Shown in pieces: positions 8,407 to 17,584 of a DNA stretch of 32,792 bases. Numbering within the stretch: the stretch's first letter is position 1; every line of letters begins with the position of its first letter. The stretch is taken from the NCBI GenBank assembly GCA_017453665.1, contig JAFTEM010000006.1, forward strand, positions 1 to 32,792, in the 5' to 3' direction. Both the position numbers and the translations under genes were made by a program. Under the pieces are notes generated by a model. That model saw only the letters and a list, made by a program, of their open reading frames with translations. It was not told the DNA's origin and did not search any database. Source of the DNA: a bacterium. Its GTDB lineage: Bacteria; Patescibacteria; JAEDAM01; Absconditabacterales; Absconditicoccaceae.

Positions 8407-9549
8407 ATGTGAAAACTAAACTTTAAGATTTTAAAGCAAAAATGAAACGCAAGAGTATGAGAAATTACTCTTAATGGAGTATCTATTAGAACTCCTATTT
8501 TTATGCCTGTTGGAACAAAAGCAACTATAAAAGGATTAATCTTAGATATCTTACAAGACCCAAAATATATTTGAGAAAATATAGAGCCTATTAAGCTTAT
8601 TTTGGCGAACACCTTTCATCTTTATCTTAGACCAGGAAGCAAAATAGTACAAGCTGCATGAGGACTTCATACTTTTGAAAACCGAAAAAATTGACTTATT
8701 TTAACCGATTCTTGAGGGTTCCAGGTTTTCTCTTTATGACTTGCAAACCAAAAATTCAATGATCAAAAACATACCCATAAAGTAGGAATGAAATTAACAG
8801 AAGAGGGAGTTAAATTTACTTCTCCTTATGATGGTTCTAAGCATATTTTTACTCCAGAAAATGTCGTTGACACTCAATGTGAACTCGGGTCAGATATTAT
8901 GATGGTACTTGATGTTTGTTCTCCAGCATGATCAGATAAAAAAACGATAGAAAAACATATCGCTATGACGCATCGTTGGGCAAGTAGAGCATTTGAACAT
9001 TTTGAAAAAAAGTATGACGAAGCAAGAGGTGTTTTGTTCCCTATTGTTCAATGAGGGACATATCTTGATTTAAGAACCCAATCAGCTGAATACCTTAGTC
9101 AATATGCTCGAGATGGAATCGCTATTTGAGGGGTAAGTGTTGGTGAGTCTAAGGAGCTTATCCAAGAAGTTGTTGCTCACACTGCACCACTTTTACCAAA
9201 CGATAAACCGAGATATCTTATGGGAGTTGGAACTCCAGAAGATTTACTCTATGGTATTGAACAAGGAATTGATATGTTTGATTGTGTAACTGCAACTAGA
9301 CTTTGAAGACACGGAATCGCATTCTCAGATCATTGAAATATCAAAATTACTAATTCTCAATATAGAACAGATTTCTCTCCATTAACAGAAAGCTGTGATT
9401 GTTATACTTGTAAAAACTTTTCTAAAGCCTATTTATGCCATCTTATTAGAGAACAAGAAACTTTATGAGGAAGCTTAGTGGGTCTCCATAATATTGTTTA
9501 TTTAAATAGAATTCTTGAAGATTGGAAAAAGAAATTTCTTAGCGAATAA
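8407..9549 (+). CDS. tgt: tRNA-guanine transglycosylase
   Basis: A 380-aa enzyme that exchanges G34 of GUN anticodons for preQ1 (or queuine) in the queuosine pathway. Seen in order: [40 protein letters not shown] with the base-binding Asp, [31 protein letters not shown], the nucleophile region [14 protein letters not shown], and the zinc site CDCYTC with the later His in SLVGLHNI. All key residues are kept. UGA encodes the Gly in DSGGFQ and in VQGG. The family normally has P in DCVMPTR; here it is DCVTATR. The gene is alone on this strand, divergent from the editing protein and convergent with the TPR gene. Confidence 0.93.
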
Positions 9550-9571
9550 TTGTATGTTTTTTTAAGCAGTA

Positions 9572-11092
9572 CTAAATCTCATTAGCTTCTAAGATTCTTT
9601 GTTTAAGATGATTTTTTTCCTCAGAATCTTTCGTTAATCACAGTGCTCTCATAAATGAAGCTGAAGCTTCTTGAGTATCTCATTGTTGAAGTTGAATTTC
9701 TCCTAGAAATTGAAAGAATTCTGGCTTAGCATATTTTCTTGCAAGGCGAGAAAGTTGGAGCTCTAAATCTGGACTAATATTTGAGTTTTTAATGGCTAAT
9801 AGTCCTAGCTGTCCATATGTACAGATTTGTGTATCATCTCAAGTAAGATTTAAAGGACAAGCCGTAAGATAATCCTGAACAAGTTTAGCATTTTGATCTA
9901 AGTAATAAGAAGATTTTCCTTTACGATATGGTTTCCAAAACGCTTCTTCATAAAACGAATAAAAGTCTGCTGCTTTTATTGTCGGATATCATAATAATCT
10001 TTGCCATCATCCAAATACTCTGTTCTTTTCTCAAAGCGCGATATAACTTAAGATAAGATATCTATCAGAATCTAACATAATATCATAATCGGTAATTTGA
10101 GCCAAATAAAGTACAGCATTTGAATAATCTTCTAGATGATAATAACAGATTCCTAAATAATAGAGATAAGAGCTTTTTTCTTGAGGATCAAGTTCTAAGA
10201 GTTGATGAAAATAACGTGCTGCTGAGTCTCGTTTCCCCATAAGAAAATCAACATTAGCAAGTACTTGATAAGGAAGGATATAATCTCAATGTTCGTTAAC
10301 TATACGAATTGCTATTTTTTTTGCACCAGCAAGGAATCCTTGTTTCATTAATTGATAAGCCATGAGTCCATCTTGATAATATTCAGGAACATCATCAAGT
10401 AAACTATATTGATTAAATGCCGATTGGATAGCGATAACAAAATCCTCATATTTTGTTCATAGGAGTCCCTGCATAGCTGTTTTAGCAGCTTCATATTCTC
10501 CATCAATTAATTGAAAAGCAACTGAATAATAAAGTGATTCTTCATCAGAAAGAATTCCTTGAGAATGATATTCGATTAACAGACGTTTTAAACTTTTATA
10601 TTCAGTTTCGGTTGTTTGAGAGAAGGAATTAACCCCTATCTTGAAAAGAAGTGCTGGATCAAGATATCATTGAATAGCTTCAGGAAGGGTATTATAGAAT
10701 TTTTTTACTTTTTCATATTGATTATCTAGCATATAGGCATCAATAAGGAGTTGAACAACTTCTAGTGTCCTTTGTTGAGTATAGATTTGTTCTAATATCG
10801 CAATTTTTTCCTTAATATTTCATAAACTTGCTGCATCTTTGGTTGTGATTTTTGTATCCTCTTGCAAAAATCATGAAAGGAACGCTAAATCTTCTTCACT
10901 TAAAACAACCTCATCTCAATCAACACTTCCTTTTGATGGATTTTCATCAGTGTTAGCGAAGCTAAAGATTGATTTTACACTATCTAAAGAAATATGATAT
11001 CCTTTAGCATCAAGAAAAAGGAATACTATCCAAGAAATGATAATAATTGATCATAGAATGTATCATAGAAGTTTTAATTTTGATGTTTTCAT
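9572..11092 (-). CDS. Membrane-anchored TPR-repeat protein
   Basis: A 506-aa protein. Residues 1-8 are basic and 9-28 form one membrane helix (YILGSIIIISWIVFLFL), giving an N-in, C-out single-pass anchor. The rest is helical with tetratricopeptide-like repeats, clearest around DSAARYFHQLLELDPQEKSSYLYYLGICYYHLEDYSNAVLYL. Such proteins usually act as scaffolds in envelope or secretion assemblies; no partner can be named. It starts 45 bases after the cca stop on the same strand and is probably co-transcribed. It converges with tgt, with only 22 bases between stops and no hairpin terminator. Confidence 0.8.
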
Positions 11093-11137
11093 GTGTTATG
11101 TTTAGAATATAGTGATAGTAAACTTCATCAAGAGCTC

Positions 11138-12865
11138 TTAATGAGCATCTTCTTTGTTTTTTAAATAATTTGCAAGATTGGCATAGATATGTTTTGCTTT
11201 GTTCCTATTCTCAATATCTCAAAGTACCCAATCTAATCCTACATTAAGCAGTTCTCATACAAGCTTTCATGGTTGTAAGTGGAAATATTCCATAATATCT
11301 TTTCAATTGACTGCTAAATCTTTAGCTGTAAATTGTCCTTCTTTTTCATTAATTTCAGCAAGTAGTTCTTTTAGATACCAAGAATCACTTAAATCTCCTG
11401 CATTTTGGAGAGGATTATACATTCCTAATCTATCGGCAATATTAATATCTAGAAGATTATTTACTCTCTCATATCAACTTTCTGAAAGCATTTTTCTTAA
11501 TTTTTTTTCTCGATTGACAGGATTGGCTTGTAGGATTTCTCAAGGAGTATGATGCTCTTTAATATACCATTCGATTTCTTCTATCTCTTTATGAGAGAAC
11601 CCTAGTTTAGAGAAATCTTCTTTTGCAAATACGGCAGAAGAATATCTATGATTAAGTGGTCATGATAAAACTTTTCTTATTTCTTCTCTTGAAAGATTCT
11701 TTTGGTATTCTGCATATTGCCCAACTTTTCATACATCATGATAAAGCATAGCGAATCTAACCAAGTAATTTGGATTAATTTGTTGAAGATGATAGACCGT
11801 TAAAAGGATGTGGGTATAGACATCAAAAGGATGATATCTTATTGGTTGATCTACATGTTTTGTCAACGCAAGCGCAGGGAAGATAATTGGAAGCATTTCA
11901 GCCTCATCAATAAGTCATACTAATGCGAAAGGATTTCCTTTTGTGAAAGCTTTAATTAATTCTTCTCTAATTCTTTCTTTTGCAATATTTTTTAATAACT
12001 CATGATTCCTTTTGATTGCTTTCCAGGTTTCTACTTCGAAATCAAAAATCTTCATTTTATTTTTTGGATCGCTTGGTTTATCTTTATTAAGATTTTGAAG
12101 TTTTTCATTAATAACATTTACGAATCTTAATGCTCTTAGAAGTCTTAATGCATCTTCTTGAAATCTCGCATCAGGATCCCCAACGGTTTGAAGCTTTTTG
12201 TAATAAATATCTTGAAGCCCTAATGCTGGGTCTATGATAATATGAAGATCGATATGTTTTTTTTCATCAGAAGGTTTTAGTTCCCCATCAAGCAAATACC
12301 CATATTGTTGGATATCAAGAAGATAATAAAGGAAATCTTTATCTGTTTTTCCTTTAGGAAAGCATTGAGAAAGAAGTTTTTTATCTTGGATAATAAGTGT
12401 TTCATAATTCTCAAGATAGATAAATCCTTCTTTTTTTAGAATCGTTAAAATAGTTTCTTCATTAATAAGTTTTTCTTTTTCATGACTTGGAGCTTTTAAG
12501 TTCTGCGTAGTATAATACATTGCATTAATACTGAAATCTCTTCTTTGATAATCTAGTAGTAAATCATCACTCCAAAAGATTTCTTCAGGATGACGGAAAT
12601 CTCAATATCAAGTTTCAGCACGTAAAGGCGTAAGCTCATATTTGATGTTATTATTTCATTTTTGATCTTGAGGAATTAGCGTTATTGTTCAAAATTTTTC
12701 TGTTATAAAATGAGAAAGTCATTCTTTATTGATGGTATCATAAAGTTCTAATGGATTTCATGCCATTGTAAAATCAATATCATCAGGAGATTTTGTCAAT
12801 CAAAGAATAAGATCTCTCACAGATCATCAAACGAGAAAAAAATCTGAGGTATTTATTTTTGACAT
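11138..12865 (-). CDS. cca: CCA-adding tRNA nucleotidyltransferase with HD domain
   Basis: A 575-aa class II nucleotidyltransferase. N-terminal catalytic motifs: FLVGGSVRDLILG, then the metal motif DDIDFT, and DYQRRDFSINAMYY. The neck region has GDPDARFQEDALRLLRALRF, as in CCA-adding/poly(A) polymerase enzymes. A C-terminal HD domain shows HPFDVYTHILL and AMLYHDVGK. The enzyme adds or repairs the 3' CCA end of tRNA. It is longer than most bacterial CCA enzymes (about 450 aa), with an insert between catalytic and neck parts. It heads a minus-strand unit with the TPR protein and has its own promoter at 12957-12984. Confidence 0.92.
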
Positions 12866-12956
12866 TATAAAATGGTGGTGTTGTTTTAATACTTTTAATG
12901 TTCAGAATTCAAAAACCATATACATATTCGTCTCTCTAAAATTTTCTGATACAGAG

Positions 12957-12984
12957 AATATATACATTAACGTTAAAATATCAA
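12957..12984 (-). promoter_or_regulatory. Promoter of cca
   Basis: On the minus strand, TTGATA (12979-12984), a 16-base spacer and TATATT (12957-12962). It would give a leader of about 85 bases before the cca start codon. It is back to back with the promoter of the nitroreductase operon. Confidence 0.6.
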
Positions 12985-13005
12985 AGAAAAATTGAAATTT
13001 TCCCC

Positions 13006-13033
13006 TTGTATCAACAAAAAGAAAAAGTATCTT
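13006..13033 (+). promoter_or_regulatory. Promoter of the nitroreductase operon
   Basis: TTGTAT (13006-13011), a 16-base spacer and TATCTT (13028-13033) on the plus strand. The start codon follows 30 bases after the -10. This fits a four-gene transcript ending at the hairpin at 15718. Confidence 0.5.
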
Positions 13034-13062
13034 AGGGATAGTTTTTAACTTTCATTATAAAT

Positions 13063-13566
13063 ATGGATACTTTAACCGCTATAACAACCCGTAGATCTGT
13101 TAGGAACTATGCTAATAATATTCTTACACAAGATGAGCTAAAAGAAATCATCCATTATTGATTATTTGCTCCATCAGCGCATAATCAACAGGCATGGAAA
13201 TATTACATTATTAGCAAAAAAGAAGACCATATTTTCCTTTCAGAACTTATGGAGTTTGGGAAAATGCTTGCTAATGCATGATGAGTAATCCTAGCATGTT
13301 ATGATAAAAACTGTGTTAAAAGTGAAGAATTTATCCCTCAGGATATGGGAGCTAGTATTCAAACAGTTCTTTTAGCTGCACATGACAAAGGGATAGGGAG
13401 TGTTTGGTTAGGGCTTTATCCTCATAAAAAAGAAATGGAGAATATTGCTGCTCATTTCAAATTAGAAGAAAATATTGTTCCATTTGCACTTATTTCTCTA
13501 GGAAAACAAGATTGAAATCTTCCAGAAAAAACCATCAAAGATGATGGAAAAATAGGAGTTCTTTAA
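13063..13566 (+). CDS. Nitroreductase-family flavoprotein
   Basis: A 167-aa protein of the FMN-dependent nitroreductase fold. It opens with the family signature RRSVRNYANNIL, then APSAHNQQAWKYYII (FMN phosphate and ring contacts), and later QDMGASIQTVLLAAHDKGIGSVWLG and IPFALISLGK-like sequence. These enzymes use NAD(P)H to reduce quinones, flavins or nitro compounds; the true substrate is unknown. It is the first gene of a plus-strand run, 17 bases before the phosphatase gene. Length is at the short end of the family. Confidence 0.88.
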
Positions 13567-13582
13567 ACATGATATCAACATT

Positions 13583-14272
13583 ATGAAATATAATTATTGA
13601 GAAAATACTTATTGATTTAAAGTTTGTGATTATAACCTCATTGATAAAGTCTATCAGAATATCAAAGAAGATGATAGAATTATTTTTGTAGTTCGTCATG
13701 CTGAACGCTGAAGGGATTTTTCTCACAAATGAGGATTAGTAGAAAGTGGTATAGAACAGGCTAAAAAGCTTTGAAAAAGGCTTCAAGGTTGAAGATTCTC
13801 GGATACTACTTCTGACTTTTACTGATCCACAGCTTTTAGAAGAACTGTTGAAACTTCATATTACATAGGTCAGGCTCGTTGATATCCTTGATTCACTGCT
13901 CAAGAGTTATCTGACTGGGACAACTTTGACTGAGTATATCATCCTATTAAGGTTGTAGATTATGATTATTATAGAAAATTTAGAATAGAAGATCGATACA
14001 AAGAACACAAAGAATTATGAAAAGAAAAATCTTTAGCTTTAGTAGCTACACTTTGTGAGCTTACAGAAAATCATCCTTTTTCATGGATTACTACCCACGA
14101 TATGATTGTTGTTCCATTTTTATGTCGATTAACTGATTTAAAACTTTCTTTTACAAAGGAAACTTGGATTAATTATCTCTCATGATTTGCAATTATTATA
14201 CATCAAGATTGATTATATGAACTTTATCCTATTCGTAGTTTAAAAGAAAAAACCATGGCATTATTCGACTAA
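13583..14272 (+). CDS. Histidine phosphatase superfamily protein
   Basis: A 229-aa protein. The catalytic motif is VVRHAERG, with R38, H39 and E41. Then come LVESGIEQAKKLGKRL, STAFRRTVETSYYIG (second arginine) and the downstream catalytic His in TTHDMIVVPF. This is the layout of branch 1/2 histidine phosphatases (phosphoglycerate mutase-like and acid phosphatases). The substrate is not evident. No signal peptide is present, so it should be cytoplasmic. Many UGA glycines occur. It lies 17 bases after the nitroreductase gene and 23 bases before ung. Confidence 0.82.
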
Positions 14273-14295
14273 ATTTAATTATCTTTTTTAAAATA

Positions 14296-14982
14296 ATGGT
14301 AGAAATTAGCTCTGTTGCTATAGAAAGTTCTTGGAAGGAGGTATTAAAAGACGAATTCTCTAAACCTTATTTTCCAAAGATAAAAGAATTTTTATTATCA
14401 GAGATTCAAGCTTGATATACAATATATCCACAAGGAAAAGATATTTTTAATGCTTTTAATCTCACCCCTTTTGATGAAGTGAAAGTAGTTATTCTTTGAC
14501 AAGACCCTTATCATTGAGTATGAGAAGCTCATTGATTAAGTTTTTCTGTACAAGATGGAATTAGGATCCCTCCTTCATTAAGAAATATTTTTAAAGAATT
14601 ACAAGATGATTTAGGTATTACTCCTCCAGAAAGTTGAAACCTTGAAAAATGGGCAAAACAAGGAGTACTGCTTTTAAATGCAGGGTTAACAGTAAGGAAA
14701 GATAGTCCTAACTCTCATAAAGATGCATGATGGCATATTTTTACTGACGCAGTAATAAAAAAACTTTCTGATGAAAAAGAAGGATTAGTATTTATTTTAT
14801 GGTGAGCTTTTGCTCAAGAAAAAGAAAGTTTAATAGATACGGATAAACATTTTGTTATAAAATCAGCTCATCCATCTCCTTTTTCTGCTAATAGATGATT
14901 TTTTTGAAGTAAACCGTTTTCAACTTGTAATTCGTTACTAACGAGTATTTGAAAAGAACCTATTAATCGAGACCTTAACTAG
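14296..14982 (+). CDS. ung: Uracil-DNA glycosylase, family 1
   Basis: A 228-aa enzyme that removes uracil from DNA at the start of base-excision repair. It carries the water-activating motif GQDPYHG (68-73, with catalytic Asp), [31 protein letters not shown], and the DNA-intercalation loop [13 protein letters not shown] with KPFS. All catalytic residues are present, and Gly in GQDPYHG is UGA. Length matches family 1. It is third of four genes in the operon, 22 bases before the UPF0489 gene. Confidence 0.95.
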
Positions 14983-15004
14983 ACTTTATTGCTTATTCTT
15001 AACA

Positions 15005-15715
15005 ATGTTTGAATATGGATGATGGGAACTAAAAGCGAATGTATGAAACAATAGTTTTTCTTATACTGAAGATTCTAAATCAAGGCTTTGGATTCCTGAG
15101 CTAAAAGAAACAACCTTTCAAGAAGTAAAAAAGAATGGTATTCTTTTAGGAGAAAAAATTGTTTTTGCTGAAAAAAATAATGAAGGGAGAGTTGAATATT
15201 CTTGATTAGAAAACTTTCTTTATTTTTTATTCGAAGACGTTCCTACCTATGTTTTCGACAATCATAATCATGCGTTTGCTTTTTGGCGAAGGGAAGTGCT
15301 AAAAGGGAACCTAAAAAAAGGATTAGCGTTACTCCATATTGATCAACATAGTGATATGAAAGAAAATGCGTTTGTTTTAAATGAAGAAACATGGGAAGCT
15401 ATTGTTGATTTTACTAATACTTGTTGTAATGTTGGGAACTTTATCCAGCCAGGAATTAAATCCTGAATTATTTCTGAAGTAGAACAGATAAGAACAGAAT
15501 ATGGATTATTACATTATGAAATCCCTTCATGAGAATATATATTAGATATCGATTTGGATTTTTGGGAATCAGCTATGAGTATCCAAGACTATCAATGAAC
15601 GATAGGAAAAACAAAGCTTTTAATGAAAAATGCGAAACTTATTAGTATTGCAACATCTCCTTATTTCCTTAATCAAAACCAAGCTATCAAAGTATTAGAT
15701 GATTTGTTTGCATAA
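15005..15715 (+). CDS. UPF0489-family protein
   Basis: A 236-aa protein that looks like the UPF0489 (C5orf22-like) family. The markers are VFDNHNHAFAFWRREVL, ALLHIDQHSDM, the segment TCCNVGNFIQPGI and YILDIDLDFWE. The two Asp/His clusters resemble metal-binding motifs of the arginase/deacetylase fold. Biochemical function is not established. It is last in the operon and ends 3 bases before the stem of a strong terminator. The UPF0489 assignment rests on remembered motif patterns. Confidence 0.7.
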
Positions 15716-15717
15716 AA

Positions 15718-15753
15718 AAGAAGTGACAATTAAGCCACTTCTTAAGTTTTTTT
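15718..15753. terminator. Two-way rho-independent terminator
   Basis: AAGAAGTG (15718-15725) pairs with CACTTCTT (15736-15743) around a 10-base loop. On the plus strand seven T residues follow at 15747-15753. On the minus strand the stem is followed by a run of T from 15714-15719. It separates the UPF0489 gene from the convergent HlyD-type gene and can serve both. Confidence 0.88.
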
Positions 15754-15760
15754 CTAAAGA

Positions 15761-17500
15761 TTAATTAAGTACAAGTTTCAAATCTCATGAAAGAGCTTCT
15801 TTTAACTCAACAAAGCTTCACCAAACTTTTTTAATTTGAACTGTTTGTTTTTCTGTATTTTCACCGTTCCAAATTTTAATCTCTCATTCATTATCATTAA
15901 GAATCTTTACTTGATCTAATGGAAGAAGAGTGTTCTTTTGAAGTTTAATAGGGAATTTTACTTTAGCAACATCTCACAAAAGAGAAACATCAGTATCGAG
16001 TTGAATTGTTGCTTTAAAGAGATTTGTTTTATCTGCTACTGTACTAATAGCATCGATAGTTCCAGTCAAGCTTTGGTCTTGATAAACAACTTCAACTGGT
16101 TTATCATCTTGAAGATATTGGTATTCATCAGCAGTAATATAAACCTCAATTTGTTGTTTTTTTGTACCAGAAACCTTAAACATTTGTGTTCCAGCTCAAA
16201 CCTCTTGTCATTCACTTACTAAGATCTCTCCTATCACTCAAGAGACAGGGCTTCTTACCGATAATTTATTATATTGAGTAAGTGCTGTTTCATAAGCAAT
16301 CTTAGCATCAACAATAGCATTAGATAATAGATCAAGTTGAACTCATTTATTCTCTACTAAGGTATCATAATTTAATTTCGCATTTTTAAGTGCAATTTCT
16401 GTTTGGAAAAGTGAATTCTCGGTTGAAGCTAAAGCATTTTCTAATCAAAGATTAGCTGATTCTTGTGTAATTGTTCAATCATCACTTAATTGAGCATCAA
16501 CCTTTCCTTTAAATTCAGTAATAACAGCTTTTAAACTTGATTGTCCTAGAAGTCAGTTCTGATATAATTGGAAGGTTGAGATATATCCATCAATTTCAGC
16601 TTGTGATAAGGTACCAACAGAACTAATAGAATTTCTCATCACCTCAACCATTGTTCCTGCAAAATTTGATGTTGTTTGGATAGCATTAGCAAGACTATCT
16701 GTTGATGTTTTTAGTTCATCGTTTGTAGAAGGAACATCAGCTAATGCCTTAATTTTATCTCTAAGTGTATAAAGTTCTCTTAATTCTTGCTTAGCCTTTT
16801 CTTTTTTACTTGAATCTTTTGCTCAGATATAGACCTCTACTCATTTATCAAGATTATCTTCATAATATTGAGATATTCCTAGAAGTTTATCAGCTGTATC
16901 GATAACGTTATTCATAAAATTAAGTACCGATGTCTTTGTTGTTCAGAATGAATTCTTAAGAGTATCGATACTACTATCAGCAGTTGTTACTTGAAGTCCA
17001 GCTTGTTTCACAGCAATATCTGAAGCTTTTTTTGCATATTCATATGCTTGTTGTGCGTTTTCATAAGCATTCTTTGCTGATTCAATCTGTTGATTAAGTG
17101 TTAATTCGGTTTGTTGTTTAGTAAGAATAGCTCTATTTAAAGAATTCTTAGCTCTATCTGTTTGAAGTTTATAACTTGCTATTGTATCAGAAAGTGCAAT
17201 TACAGGTTGTCCTCAATTTACTTGTTGTCCTTCTTTATAATAAATTGTTGCAACTTTCCCATTTGCTTGAGCTGTTACAACAATATCTTGTGTTGATGCA
17301 AATTTTCCTGGCTTTTCAAGTGTTAATTGTTGAAAGACATCTGAAACTGTAGTAATCTCTGGGTCTTCAACGATACTTTCTTCTGCCTGTGTTATAGTAT
17401 TTAATGATGTGTAGTATATGAGTCAAAATAGAACTATGAATAGTGCTAGAAAAGATCCTCATCGTGCAACTACTGATTTCTTCGGAGATACACTCGTCAT
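15761..17500 (-). CDS. HlyD/RND-type periplasmic adaptor (membrane fusion protein)
   Basis: A 579-aa protein. It has a short basic N-terminus and one membrane helix (about residues 17-33). A lipoyl/barrel half-motif follows (VVTAQANGKVATIYYKEGQQVNWGQPVIAL), then a very long coiled-coil hairpin rich in Gln, Ala and Lys, a second lipoyl half (YNKLSVRSPVSGVIGEILVSEGQEV) and a beta-barrel C-terminal part. This is the plan of adaptors that link inner-membrane exporters to outer components. The hairpin is longer than usual. No transporter or ATPase gene is adjacent, so its partner must be elsewhere. A Shine-Dalgarno-like AAAGGAAA lies upstream of ATG 17500, one of the few here, and a good promoter is at 17546-17573. 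Confidence 0.85.
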
Positions 17501-17545
17501 TTTAAAAATTTCCTTTCAAAAAAATAAAACATTTGATTAAATTTT

Positions 17546-17573
17546 ATTATACGCTTTTTCCCTTGTTCTGCAA
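17546..17573 (-). promoter_or_regulatory. Promoter of the HlyD-type gene
   Basis: On the minus strand, TTGCAG (17568-17573), a 16-base spacer and a perfect TATAAT (17546-17551). It would give a leader of about 40 bases, so this gene is transcribed apart from the upstream ValRS-like gene. Confidence 0.75.
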
Positions 17574-17584
17574 GAGTTTTGTGC

